Of a DNA stretch of 64,000 bases, positions 1 through 11,279 are shown piece after piece. Source of the DNA: Abelmoschus esculentus (lineage: Eukaryota > Streptophyta > Magnoliopsida > Malvales > Malvaceae); NCBI GenBank assembly GCA_035048815.1, contig JAUCBN010000046.1, forward strand, positions 12,254,999-12,318,998, read 5' to 3'. A program made the position numbers and the translations under genes. The notes under the pieces are model-generated. The model had not been told where the DNA came from. It saw only the letters and a program-made list of their open reading frames with translations, and did not search any database. Each line of letters opens with the position of its first letter. The stretch's first letter is position 1.

Positions 1-52
1 TAAAAGTTCATAGATTTAGACTTCATACGGTAACTATTTGTTTAATTTACAG

Positions 53-1183
53 GGATAAGAAGAAGGATTTTGCTTCTAACCATGCTGCATATTATCCTTT
101 TGGTGTTGATGTTTTCTTATCTCCACGAAAAATAGATCACATAGCTAGATTTGTTGAACTACCTGTTGTTAGCCATTCCGCGAAACTACCATCTATCCTT
201 GTTGTAAATGTTCAGGTGTCTCTCTTGTGCCTTCCTTTTTCCCGCTTCCATCTCATTCTAAAATGGTGCTACATTTTACGGCATGCCGCATGTGAATAAA
301 ACTTGCAACTACTAAAACAGTTCCCCCCCCCCATCAGTTTAATGCTAACCATTAGTATATATGCAGGTTCCCTTGTATCCTCCTGCACTTTTTCATAGTG
401 AAATCGATGGGGAAGGGATGAGTATTGTTCTGTACTTTAAGCTTTCAGACCATTACTTGAAGGAGCTTCCACCTCATTTTCTAGAAAACATCAGGGTAAT
501 GTGGATACTTGCTAACTTTTAAATGTAATATTTCCTTTCTAATTGTTAACAAACATTTTCCTAGTAGTAATGCTGCTATGAACATAAATTCCATTAGAAT
601 TAGAATAATTATCTCCACTCATAATGTTTTAATCATTCCCTTAATGATCACTCCATAAGGTTTTATCTTTTTACGTTTTCTTTACTTTTCCAGTGTGCTT
701 TTTTACATGAAGTGTTTGTCTTATTTGTCCATGTTCCTCCATATTTTTGTATTTAGGTGTTGTCTTCATGTATCTATTTATTTATTTGATCTAAGACCAA
801 GTTAACTTCATTGAATCTATATTTGTTTTCTTTAAAACAGAGGTTCATTGATGATGAAGTTGAAAAGGTTAAAGGATTCCCCGTAGATACAATTGTCCCT
901 TTTCGTGAAAGGTTGAAAATATTAGGCCGTGTTGCCAATGTGGAAGATCTTCATATGAGTGCTGCAGAGAGGAAGCTTATGCAGGCATATAACGAAAAGC
1001 CTGTTCTTTCACGTCCACAACATGAGTTCTACTCGGTAAGTTCGTAGTTTATTTCTTTCTAATGAATGCAACAACATCCCACCTGACTATATGTTAAATA
1101 AAATTAGATGCACCTGTTAAGAAGCACTGACTTCTTTCTCTATCTTTCTAGAGATTTCCAAAAACATAAAGCATCATAAACAT

Positions 1184-1222
<39 letters not shown>

Positions 1223-4200
1223 TCTAATGACGTCACCGACGTAAGAACACTCTAAATAGGTTGTGTAGTGTGTGATGGAGTACATGAGATGGAGTGAAGA
1301 GTGCAAGTGTAAAATCTTTTTATTGTGAGATATCTCAACTTGCACCGAAAAAGAAGGTGAGCGATGCAAGGCTGAAAAGACTTCTCATCCATGGGCTAAG
1401 ACCCTAGTACAATGCATTTATTTCCATTGTAAGGGGATGACTTACTCAACTATCCTTAATGGAGTTGGAGAACCTGTTGGCTAATCAAGAAACACTAGCC
1501 AAATAGATGAGAGGCGTAGCCATAAAAGATGATGATGAGTCACTCTTCACTAGTAAGAAGAAAGGTACGTCGCGAAGACAAGGAATGACAAAAGAAAGAG
1601 TGACACAAGGAGACAAGCTCCATCCAAAAGAAAGAAGTAACACATCAAGAGGAGCTCGTGGAGAAAAAGAAGACTATTGGCGCGGAGAACGATAGAAGAC
1701 AAAATGATGAATGCTTTAATTGTGATAAGAAGGGCCACCTTGCTCGAGATTGAAGATTAACCGAGAGACAAACTTTCCAGGAAAACATGGCCACTATAAA
1801 AGATGAGGAGAATGAGGTCATGTTGGAAGCATCTATCAACGATGAAGAATGAGATGCAAAAGCAAGATTTTCTATTGGAGTGGATGAAGAGTTGGAAGAA
1901 GATATGAAGGAACCGACTCTTGTAACAACCTTGAAGTCGAAAACAAGGAGGATTGGACCATCAATTCTGGGTGCTCTAATCATATGACTAGTGACGAGAA
2001 GTTGCAAGACATTGATGAGTACAAAGGGAGGAGTGGTGTTGACTGCCAATAATTCAAAGTTGTCTATTTTTCATATTGGAAAGACAACACTTCCGATGAA
2101 TGACTCTCATCCGCTCCAACTCGAGAAGGTTTTTCTTGTTCCTAGCATGATGGTGAATTTGTTGTCAGTACCCCAACTGACAACAACCTGAAATTATGTG
2201 CTCTTTGGACCCGAAGATGTCTTTATATTCCAGAAAGTGAAGGTGGTTGCCAATCCAATTATGAAGGAAAGAACATAATCAGTTTATGTGCTATTTGCGG
2301 AGTCAACATATGTGGACAAGACCTAGAATAATGAGACAATTGATCTTTGGCATGAGCGTCTTGGATATGTAAGCTACAACAAGTTGAATGTAATGATGAA
2401 GAAACAAATACTAAGAGGACTTCCTCAATTAGACATTCGAACAAATATAATGTGTTGGATGTCAATTTGGCAAGGCTCATCAATCACGATTCAAGTAGTC
2501 AAAGCATCAGCCTAAGACACCATTGGAGCTCATGCACTTAGATGTCTTTAGCCCAATGAAGCAAACATCAATTGGAGGTATGAAGTACATAATGACATTT
2601 ATTGATGGCTTTTCAAGGTACATGTGGGTTTACTTTATGAAGGATAAGTTAGAGACTTTTATGAAGTCAAAGAATTTAAAGAAACGATAGAAAGTGAACT
2701 CAACGAGAAAAATTTAGTGTCTACGCACTGATAATGGAAAATAATATTTATCTACAAAGTTCACTATCTATCTTTAAGATAATAAGACTGAGCGATAATT
2801 AACTTGCCCCAATACTCACAAAGAAAATGGAGTAGTAGAGCACAAAAATTATTGTCTTGCTGAAACTTATCGAAGCATGTTTCATGCCAAGAATGTACCA
2901 AGAAGATTTTGGGCTGAGTGAAAGAGAACGACAACCTATGTGATTAATAGGCTACCGCAAGCAAAGTTGAGATTTATTTCACCATATGAGAGGTTACGGA
3001 AGGTCAAGCCAATTGTCAGTCATGAGGTATTTAGGACTGGGAGTGTTAAGAAACACCGACTTCTTTCTCCATCTTTCTAGATATTTCCAAAAATATAAAG
3101 TATCATCCACATGTTATAATCATCATCATCATCATAATAATAATAACAACAATGTCTAATAAAGCCACTGACTTTAGAACACTATAAATAGGCTGTGTAG
3201 TGTGTGTGCTGGTGTACATGAGAATTGAGATAGAGTGAAGAGTGCAAGTGACGTCGGTGCAAATGAGTGGAGTTAGTGCATGTGTGCGTGTAAGTAGAGA
3301 GGAAGCATAAAAATACAGTTAGCAAGCATAGAGAGAAATTAGTTAGTGAGGTATGTGTTTGTAACCTATTGTGTACTATTAAAAAGTGTTATTCTCTTGT
3401 AGTTAGAAGTTCCCCAATTAAGCCTTAGTTTATGTATTTTTAATGCACTTGAATTAGTTATTGTATGGTCGATTTTGCTGTCTAAATGATATATGGTCAG
3501 TGTGTTATGCTTGTCAAGTTTCCAACAACTAGTAGTATTTCATTCATAAATGCAATTTCTCATCTCATTTTGTGAATATTACAGCTCAAGAACATTATAC
3601 CTAGGACAATGAACTTTGTTGGTATTTTTGGTTGTCTGATGTTGTTTGGAATCCCCATTAACATAAAGCAAGACCATAGCAAAGAAACATCGTCTCATCC
3701 AGGGGCGGATTGACATGGAGCTTATTGGGGTCAATTGACCCCATTTGGGTCTAGAAAATCATTGTAAAAACAGGGAAGTTTGGGAGAGAAAAAAAAAATT
3801 AAATGTACTTGAACCCACTTGATCCACCACATTGAACTTAGAGTGGCCAAATTCAAGTAAAAACTAAAAATAAATATCTAAAAAAGTGGAGTAGAACATG
3901 GCAGTGTGCCCCTCTCACTTTTTCTAATAGACAAAGTCTTTAATTGTCAAAAAGTAAATAAATTCTACAATTTTTAGTTTGTTTAACTTTGACTTTCTTA
4001 AACCACTTGATACGAAGTCTATATCCGCTACCGGTCTCATCTCATGATATATTCTTAGGTTGACAAGTCACTTGAATGATTTTTTTGTAGGGAGAAAATT
4101 ATTTCGAGATCGATATAGATATGCACAGATTCAGTTACATCTCTCGGAAAGGTTTTGATGCATTTCTAGACAGGCTAAAGCTCAGCATTTTAGACATTGG

Positions 4201-4431
4201 CTTGACCATTCAGGTAAGTTCTGGTCCCTCCTCTCTTCTTCTCTCCCCCCTAAACAAGGTCGTCGGAGACTTTTCTCGATGCTAACGTCACTTGCTTACG
4301 AACAGGGTAATAAACCTGAAGAGTTGCCTGAGCAGATCCTGTGTTGTGTACGCTTAAGTGGCATCGACTATATGAATTATCACCAACTGTGTTTAAGTCG
4401 AGAACCCTCGGATACAAGTGCCGGAACATAA
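53..4431 (+). CDS. EDR2_C / DUF1336 domain protein, 3' exons only (gene starts before the window)
   Basis: Five in-frame exons are visible with GT-AG borders: 53-215, 367-495, 841-1035, 4091-4213 and 4306-4431, which ends in TAA. The phases join cleanly and give about 243 residues, including FVELPVVSHSAKLPSILVVN, SRPQHEFYS joined to GENYFEIDIDMHRFSYISRK, and the end motif PEELPEQILCCVRL. This matches the C-terminal domain found in EDR2-like and CW14-like plant proteins. In EDR2 itself it follows PH and START domains, but this shorter subgroup may lack them. The family is little characterised and possibly binds membrane lipid. The N-terminal part lies upstream of base 1. The 3055-bp intron between exons 3 and 4 is enlarged by a copia insertion, yet its splice sites are intact. 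The assignment to the family is firm; the exact orthologue is not. Confidence 0.88.
1115..3527 (+). mobile_element. Degenerate, internally deleted Ty1/copia retrotransposon inside an intron
   Basis: Two related LTR-like segments begin TGTTAAGAA at 1115 and 3044. They share the text from TTTCTAGATATTTCC through AGAGTGCAAGTG, including a TAA or ATC microsatellite. Between them on the plus strand are a CCHC zinc knuckle (ECFNCDKKGHLARD, near 1709), a protease region (INSGCSNHM, near 1958), a GAG-pre-integrase motif (DLWHERLGYVSYNKL, near 2340) and an integrase core (HLDVFSP to ENGVVEHKN, 2530-2840). All are broken by stops and frameshifts. The integrase runs directly into the polypurine tract (GGACTGGGAG) before the second LTR, so reverse transcriptase and RNase H are missing. 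The right edge is uncertain: the CCAACA at 3527 is a guess and no target duplication was found. Confidence 0.75.
1185..1222. repeat. (TAA)n microsatellite in the upstream copia LTR
   Basis: About twelve tandem TAA units lie in the upstream LTR of the intronic copia element. The matching place in the downstream LTR (3117-3152) has an ATC/ATA mixture, so the tract changed after insertion. Confidence 0.9.
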
Positions 4432-4629
4432 TGTTCATAGCTATTAGTATTTATAAGTAAAATGGGGGCTCAATTTAGACAAACTTGTGCACCTTCTTTG
4501 TTGGTAGTTCAATTTCTGAGCTCGTTGCTTCTCTGTTTGCTTATCTCCCTAGTTGGTGGTTGACATTGAGAGCCTTGCGGCCATTGCCGATGGTTCTCAA
4601 GTGTAATTTGACCGGTTTTTTCCCGAAAT

Positions 4630-4645
4630 CCGTCTTAACAGACGG
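4630..4645 (+). other. Small perfect hairpin in the presumed 3' UTR of the EDR2_C gene
   Basis: CCGTCT, a 4-base TAAC loop and AGACGG form a perfect 6-bp stem about 200 bases after the stop codon. It is too short to call a functional element without expression data. Confidence 0.3.
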
Positions 4646-4759
4646 AAATATTTGTGAACTAGAGATGCAGAAATAACTTGTGTAAGCTGAGAGAGCTTGT
4701 GAAAATTGTATTTATTGTAGCATATCAGTATTTACATATTATAAGCATGGCTATATATA

Positions 4760-5320
4760 AATGTTTGTGAATAATACAACATATTGGGGTAAGCAATTAC
4801 ATGAGATTGTGTGATTGATGTATTTTGTGTTGGGATTGAGATAAATGGATGGACGGATTAATAGTAAAAAATATGAAAATTTATAAAAAAATATGAAAAT
4901 TAGAGAAAAAAATAGAATAATCTTAATAATTTATTATTATTATTTAATGATTTTAAAAAATTATAAAAATAATTGAATTATATAAAATCTTTTATATATT
5001 TTGAGATTGTTGACACATAATGATTTAATTATAAATGAATTTTGTATATAGAATATTGATTATTTTGATTTAACATGTTAAAATATAATATGATTAAATA
5101 TATTAAATTCAAATTAGATTATAAATATATATGTATTTATAATTTGATTTTCATATCTTAAATACATTTCATATAAGATTTGAGATGACATAATGGATGG
5201 ATTGACGAATGTAATTGTTTGAACAAAAATTAAAATATTAAGAATTTAATTATAATATTTTAAAATTTAAGTTCAATTTAGAATATAAGTTATAGTTTGA
5301 GGACGTGTACTGCAATTAAC
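4760..5320. other. AT-rich intergenic spacer, no gene seen
   Basis: The spacer between the DUF1336 gene and the PPR gene is very AT-rich with short poly-A runs. No open reading frame or transposon motif was recognised. The probable PPR transcript leader starts near 5330, where pyrimidine-rich sequence begins; a 5'-UTR intron between about 5470 and 5560 is possible but unproven. Confidence 0.5.
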
Positions 5321-5636
5321 CCTTATTATTCCTTTTGATCTCTGCCTCTGCTTAGTTTTCTTCCCTCTTTCGCTCGAAAATCTGACTCAGCGTCTAAAAA
5401 CTAAACAGGATTTCTGGGTTTTCACCTCTCTATCTCTCCATTTTGGCTTGCATCACCTAATTTCATAAGGTTTGATTCTCATCTCTCTATTTCCCTTTTT
5501 CTGGTTTCATTGTATTGTTCTGCTTAAAATCATGAAGTTTCCATTCAATCTCAGGTTGAATTTCAGGTTTCCGCCATTGCCGAACAACCAAAAAGCTTGT
5601 TGAGAAACAGATAGAAACCAAAAGCTAAAGGAGGAG

Positions 5637-7928
5637 ATGAATCAAACAGAGTCAGAACTGCTAAAATCCTTAACCAAAATCATACAAACCTCAAAAAACC
5701 CAATAGATTCATTGACTCCTTACACTCCTCTCCTGACTCCAAACATTCTGCAATCCCTGATTTCTTCTCCTTCCCTTTCCTCATCCCCTTCCACCCTCAT
5801 GTCCCTCCATAAACTCTCCCTTTCCCTCTTCCCTTGTCTTTCTTCTTCGGCTTCTTTCCTTCTTTCCCTTCTCCCCCCTCTCCTTTCCCATCACAAATTC
5901 TCCGAATCAAAATTCCTCCTCCTGTCTTTCCTTTCATCTGATTCACAAAACACACTCTTCAACTCCCTCATTCACCATCCATCTCTTTCTAAATCGAAAC
6001 CCCTCCTTGAAATCTCAGTTTCTGGCTATGTCCAATCAGGGAAACCTCATTTGGGTTTCGAGCTTTTCAGTGTCATGAAAAGGCTTAAAAAGAAACCCAA
6101 TTTACTTACTTGCAATACCCTTATTAATGGGTTGATAAAATTCCCATCTTTACATTCGATCCAGCTAGGTAAGCAAGTTTTTTATGATTCTATTAAGCTT
6201 GGTGTTATCCCCCAAACAAGTACTTTCAATATTATGATTTTGGGATGTTGTTTAGAAGGTAAATTTAACGAGGCAATTTCGTTTATTGGGAAAATGAAAG
6301 AATTTGGATGTTTTCCAGATAATGTTTCATATAATACAATTCTTGGGTTTTTCTGTAAGAAAGGAAGGTTAAAGGAAGCTGGGGATTTGTTGCAAGATAT
6401 GAAAGAAAAAGGGTTGATTCCGAATAGGAATACATTTAATACACTTGTTTCTGGATATTGTAAGGTAGGGTGGTTAAAAGAAGCGAGGAAAGTTATTGAT
6501 TTGATGGTGCAAAATGATGTTTTGCCTGATGTTTGGACATATAATATGTTGATTAATGGGTTTTGTGGAGAAGAGAGAATGGAGGAGGCGGTTAAGTTGA
6601 GGGATGAGATGGAGAATTTGAATGTTTTACCAGATGTTGTTACATATAATACATTGATTAATGGATATTTGAAGTGTGGGAGTAGTGAGGAGGGGTTTAG
6701 GTTGGTTGAGGAAATGAGGGAGAAAGGTATGAAGCTGAATGCCGTCACTAACAATATCTTGGTTAAATGGTACTGCAAAGAAGGGAAGATGGATGAAGCG
6801 AGTGAAAGAGTTAGGGTGATGGAGGAAAGTGGGATTTTGCCGGATAAGGTTACCTACAATACTTTGATTAATGGATATTGTAAGGCTGGGAAATTGGGTG
6901 AAGCCTTTGAGATGATGGATCTGATGGAAAGGAAAGGTTTTAAGATGGATACTGTCACACTTAATACCATTCTTCATACACTATGCAAGGAGAGAAATCT
7001 TAAGGAGGCATCTGAGTTACTAACTAGTGCTAGTGACAGAGGTTATTTACTTGATGAGGTGAGCTATGGTACTTTGTTATCGGGATACTTTAAGGATGGT
7101 ATGGTAGACAAAGCTTTGAAGCTTTGGTGCGAGATGAAGAAAAAGGAAATTACTCCTAGTATCATAACCTACAACACCATGATTGGAGGGCTTTGCCAAA
7201 TGGGAAAAACTGAGCAGGCAATATGCATGTTTAATGAGTTATGTTGGAGTGGTTTAGTCCCAGATTCAACTACTTACAATTCTATTATTCATGTGTACTG
7301 CAAGGAAGGGAAAGTTGAGAAAGCGTTCGAGTTATTTAACAAAATGGTTGAGAAGTCGCTCAAACCAGATGTCTTTGCCTGTAATATTCTGCTTTCTGGT
7401 CTTTGCAGTGAGGGTATGCTGGAAAAAGCTCTTGAGCTCTTCAATACTTGGATTTCGGAAGGAAAAGTAATTGATAGAGTTACTTACAACACAATTATAT
7501 CAGGCCTATGCAAGGAAGGAAAATTGGAGGATGCTTTTCATCTTGTCTCCGAAATGAAAGAAAGGAATCTAGACCCTGATCATTATACATATAGTGCCAT
7601 TCTTGATGGTCTAACAAGTGTAGGGAGGATGAATGAAGCAGAGGAATTCATGTCAAAAATGGTTTTAGTGGAAAAATTTGAAGAACAGACCTTACAGTTA
7701 AAGGAGCAGAACATCAAGCCAAGTGAAACTACCAAGTTAGATGATCCAGATTCGAATGCCTACTCAGAACAAATCATTGAACTGTGCAATCAGGGGAAAT
7801 ATAAAGATGCTATGTGCATTTTTGAAGCATCAAATCATAAGGGGGTTACTTTGAATAAGTCCACCTATATTGTTTTAATGGAAGGACTTATCAAGAGGCG
7901 AAAACGCTTATCGAAAGCTGTCCAATAG
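5637..7928 (+). CDS. P-class pentatricopeptide repeat (PPR) protein, 763 aa
   Basis: A single intact exon, as is usual for plant PPR genes. Residues 1-130 are rich in Ser, Leu and Pro and are probably an organelle targeting region; mitochondrion or plastid cannot be decided by eye. From residue 156 there are about 15 contiguous repeats, nearly all 35 residues long, each with a form of VTYNTLINGYCKxGKxxEA and most ending in PD or a close variant. The boundaries I read are 156-193 (38 residues) and then every 35 residues from 194 to 648, with a partial repeat after that. No E, DYW or SMR domain is seen, so it is P-class, a group that binds organellar RNA and affects its stability, splicing or translation. 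The C-terminal 80 residues diverge from the repeat pattern. It may correspond to Arabidopsis At2g16880, but I hold that only weakly. The start codon is the first ATG of the open frame and has a purine-rich context. Confidence 0.93.
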   Translation: MNQTESELLKSLTKIIQTSKNPIDSLTPYTPLLTPNILQSLISSPSLSSSPSTLMSLHKLSLSLFPCLSSSASFLLSLLPPLLSHHKFSESKFLLLSFLSSDSQNTLFNSLIHHPSLSKSKPLLEISVSGYVQSGKPHLGFELFSVMKRLKKKPNLLTCNTLINGLIKFPSLHSIQLGKQVFYDSIKLGVIPQTSTFNIMILGCCLEGKFNEAISFIGKMKEFGCFPDNVSYNTILGFFCKKGRLKEAGDLLQDMKEKGLIPNRNTFNTLVSGYCKVGWLKEARKVIDLMVQNDVLPDVWTYNMLINGFCGEERMEEAVKLRDEMENLNVLPDVVTYNTLINGYLKCGSSEEGFRLVEEMREKGMKLNAVTNNILVKWYCKEGKMDEASERVRVMEESGILPDKVTYNTLINGYCKAGKLGEAFEMMDLMERKGFKMDTVTLNTILHTLCKERNLKEASELLTSASDRGYLLDEVSYGTLLSGYFKDGMVDKALKLWCEMKKKEITPSIITYNTMIGGLCQMGKTEQAICMFNELCWSGLVPDSTTYNSIIHVYCKEGKVEKAFELFNKMVEKSLKPDVFACNILLSGLCSEGMLEKALELFNTWISEGKVIDRVTYNTIISGLCKEGKLEDAFHLVSEMKERNLDPDHYTYSAILDGLTSVGRMNEAEEFMSKMVLVEKFEEQTLQLKEQNIKPSETTKLDDPDSNAYSEQIIELCNQGKYKDAMCIFEASNHKGVTLNKSTYIVLMEGLIKRRKRLSKAVQ

Positions 7929-9110
7929 AAGTAAATATTTCATGCCTGTGTTCAACAGGCGAATGTTATCACTTTGTGTTTGACTTTGATTGAGCTGATA
8001 GAAAAATCATCTCTTTCTTCACTTGGTCACGGATTATCTCAGGTATTATTTCTCTCTTCAATTGGTTACAAATGAGAAAAGTCCTAGAAAATCCCTGGTT
8101 TTTGTCCCTTTTGCATGATCGAAGAAATTAAAAAAAATAAAATAAACAAATACCAGGTTATTATTTATACATATTTGTTTATTTTGTGAATGATTTTACT
8201 GAGTGGCACTTTAGTTGTTTGCCTTGTCTCATAATTTTCTATTGCTGCGCGCCGCTTATGTCGTTTCAAGTTTCAAGTTTTTGAAGTCAAATTGATGGGA
8301 AATATTCCACATAGGTGTAAAAGTTAGTCATGCAAGTATGTACATGTGTATATAATAACCACCTGCAAGCCTCAATGATGCTTAAATTTTAATTGGCTGT
8401 GATTTTATGGGATAACTCTTCTGTTGTTAATAAAAGAGTGTTGTTAGCGAATGGCAATGAAAGATCTGCTACTCGTTATTGGTAGACTTATTAGACTATC
8501 ATATTCGAAGGAACTGGTGTTCAAACGTTATGATACAATGATAATAAGAGAAAGAGCTATTAGCTAAGTAATTGTAATGATCCTTGTTGGCTATATCAAT
8601 CTAGTCATCTTATACTATCTGGAAAATAGCTTTGTGGATCTTGATTCTTAGCTATGTCGTAGGATAACTCTAGAAGATGTATTGGAAATACTGGCAGTAA
8701 ACTACCTAAAGCTGGTCAATAACTGAAATGTGTACCATGTTAGGAAACCATATGCTGTTTTGGGTTTCGATTTTTCTTTATTTTGTAAGCCTGTAAGTCT
8801 AAAATGCATTGGATTTTTGTTGTCTTACAGCCTACAGGGAGTATATATTTGGTTGAATCATGGTAATCTCTAGGGCAATGGAATTGTCTGTGTGAAAGTT
8901 GCTGGAAGCTGGAGAAGCATGTTGGCCTCATCTCATGCCATGGATTTTTTCATTCATAATAAGATTTGGGATCCCCTTTGACCAATGCGATTCAATGTTG
9001 TGAAATTAAAGGTTATTAGTTTGTTATTTTCAATCTCATTAAAACATATCTGTAATAAATGGATGAGCAGATGAGTAGGAGGGATTATGGCCTGATGATT
9101 AACATTTGAT
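7929..9110 (+). other. PPR 3' flank: probable 3' UTR, possibly with an intron
   Basis: No gene is seen. A consensus donor (TCTCAG then GTATTA, near 8042) and an acceptor (TTGTCTTACAG, near 8831) could bound a 3'-UTR intron. The sequence after it is of ordinary complexity up to about 9000, then becomes AT-rich. This is an inference from splice-like signals only. Confidence 0.3.
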
Positions 9111-9111
9111 C

Positions 9112-9340
9112 AAGCAGAGAAAAAAATCGAGTTAAGTTAGACGAGTTTTATTTTGTAACTCAAATTTATATCTGATTCAAACTTATGAATTAATGTTTTT
9201 TGAGTTTTTCTATAAATTTAATTATAAATATTTAAAATATTACAATATTAATTAATTTTAATTTAAATGATTTTTTATAATCATACATTATATATTATAT
9301 TATATTTAAACCTTTAATTTAAATCCTTAAATTATATATT
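9112..9340. repeat. Degenerate relic of the CGAGT-rich hAT-type MITE family
   Basis: Phrases such as AAAATCGAGTTAAGTTAGACGAG and TTTTGTAACTCAAATTTATAT resemble the interior of the two well-preserved elements at 21108 and 27592. No terminal inverted repeats remain. Confidence 0.35.
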
Positions 9341-9559
9341 TTTTGATTTAGCTACAATGATTACAGTAGTACGTATTCTAAGAGTATATATTCTCAACCA
9401 TTAGACATTGGTCGCTTAATCACTGTATTAATAGTTTTGGTACTCGAACCAGTAACTTCTTGGAACAACAACCGTTTTTTTAACCGATGAGGCTAAATGG
9501 TTTGTGCTAAAGGTTTGGGTGTATCAAATTATTTTTCCGTATTTTATTTCCAATTCTTT

Positions 9560-9830
9560 GGTGGATGTTCTGGGGTAGACGGAAGCAACGCATATTTGAC
9601 CCTGATTTTGTGGATAAGGAAGATCTCATCGTGGCAAGCAATAGCCGTGAACATCGACGATGGTGTTGCAGCAGTGGGAGGGGTGATTCGTTCTGAGCAT
9701 GGGGAATGGCTGTTTGGGTTTGCTCGTAACATAGCTCAGTGCTCAATGGTGAATGCGGAGCTATGAGCCATTCTTGATGATCTCAGATATGCCTGCCTGG
9801 AATGAAACATTGACGTAGAAGAATATATAT
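9560..9830 (+). pseudogene. Fragment of a plant LINE RNase H-like (RVT_3) domain
   Basis: The plus-strand translation reads VNIDDGVAAVGGVIRSEHGE, then WLFGFARNIAQCSMVNAEL, a stop, and AILDDLRYACLE. This is the start of the RNase H domain found at the C-terminus of many plant LINE polyproteins: D in a VN-D context, GG-V-R-GEW, then the NAEL/AI active-site segment. The stop inside and the lack of any reverse transcriptase nearby mark it as a dead scrap. Confidence 0.7.
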
Positions 9831-10420
9831 ATATCGCGTAAATATGTTTGAGAGATTATTAGAATTATTTTATAATGATATAATTGTGTTGTATAGAGTA
9901 TAAAAATTTACTATGGTAAAAAAATAAGTATTGATAGTGAAGATTGTTGTACAATCAAATTATATATTATAAAATCGATTTGGAATTTTAGAATTTTGAT
10001 CTCGATTATATTTAAAAATTTGAAAATTAAAGTTCTTTTGTAATCAACGTGTCCTATCAACATTTCTTAATAGAGCAATTGATAGTGACCCTAATAAAAA
10101 TATTTAGTAATTGTAACAAAAATTTTCAATTTTGATAATTAAAGTAAATCTACCTTAAAGATTTAGTGATTATTAATGTAGAATCTTATTTTTTACTGGC
10201 TTGACCTACCATGCACGATGATATATCCGCCCAAGTTATTACTCTAATGAACCTTCATGGTGAAAAATTATAGTACAATACTATAAAGTTAAGGATGTAA
10301 AATAAAAGAGATTAATATATATTAGTTGTACGATAAACACCCACATCAAAACCATTTTACATTACTTTAGACATTAGTTTAACACAATTGGGATTAGACT
10401 TAGCAAAACAATAATAAAGA

Positions 10421-10903
10421 GGGTAAACTGTAATAAAGGTCACTTAATTATGAGTATAGTTACATTTGGGTCACCTAATTATTGAAAGTTATATTTGGGT
10501 CACTCATTTATGGTTACGGTTATATTTGGGTCATTCAATTATTAAAGGTTATATTTGGGTCACTCAATTAGTAAGGTTACATTTGGGTCACCTTTTATAT
10601 TTAAAAAAGTACATCAATTTGAACGTTTTTCTTCTAAATCACTTGTATACCCTTGTTAATATTAGAGTACTTCATTTGAAATCATTAATTAATCTAATAC
10701 AAGAATTGATAATTTTTTTTTCAAATATGAATAGTGACCCAAATGTAACCTTACTTATAATTGAGTAATCTAAATGTAACCTTTAATAATTGAGTGAGCC
10801 AAATATAACTTTACCCATAAATAGGTGATCCAATATAACTTTTAATAATTAGGTGACCCAAATATAACCCTATCTATAATTAAGTGAGTACTGCAGTTTA
10901 CCC
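10421..10903. mobile_element. Mutator-like foldback MITE with 9-bp target duplication
   Basis: The termini are GGGTAAACTG and its inverse CAGTTTACCC. Both arms are long (about 180 bp) and built from repeated TTACATTTGGGTCAC-type units on the left and GTGACCCAAATGTAA-type units on the right, so the element folds into a long imperfect hairpin. It is flanked by TAATAAAGA (10412-10420) and TAATAAAAA (10904-10912), an 8 of 9 match. A 9-bp duplication with long inverted termini is typical of Mutator-like elements. It has no coding capacity; the open frame across the left arm is a repeat artefact. Confidence 0.8.
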
Positions 10904-10966
10904 TAATAAAAAACAACTAAAATTACACTATAAAACATTACTTAACAATTTCATTAGAATTCACTA

Positions 10967-11270
10967 GGGATGTAAAAACAGTTATTCGGTTGGGTTTCAG
11001 GTCGGGTATTATCAGGTCCTATAAAATCGGATACATGTCATTTCAGGTTGATTTGATGTTTTGACTCAATTCGGGTCGGGTGCGGGTCCATTTCAAGTCG
11101 GGTCTAATTTAGGTCGGGTTCAAACGGTTCGGGTTCAAATCAGATAATTGACAGGTTTATTTCAGGTCGAGTATATTTTAGGTCAGGTTCATTTCAGTTC
11201 GGTTGTATTTCAGGTCGGGTTCATTTCAAGTCGGTTTTATTTCAGGTCAAATTAATTCGGATTTTAAATT
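10967..11270. repeat. GGTCGGGT-rich degenerate tandem repeat, possible hAT-type MITE end
   Basis: It begins CTAGGGATGTAAAAACAG, like a hAT-type terminus, then carries about ten variants of TTTCAGGTCGGGTTC. No matching right terminus was found before the AT-rich DNA that follows. A related scrap lies at 31868-32010. Confidence 0.5.
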
Positions 11271-11279
11271 CATATTAAT

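Noticed and set aside
4250..4676. Two 62-63-residue frames over the last EDR2_C exon and its 3' UTR
   Set aside because: One is antisense to a confirmed exon, the other lies in the 3' UTR without homology.
6182..6778. 198-residue open frame antisense to the PPR gene
   Set aside because: A shadow of the biased codon use of repeated PPR motifs; its own sequence merely repeats the PPR periodicity in reverse and it lacks any family resemblance.
10466..10768. 100-residue open frame with repeated LGHSIIKGYIWV-type text
   Set aside because: It is the translation of tandem sub-repeats of the Mutator-like MITE arm.
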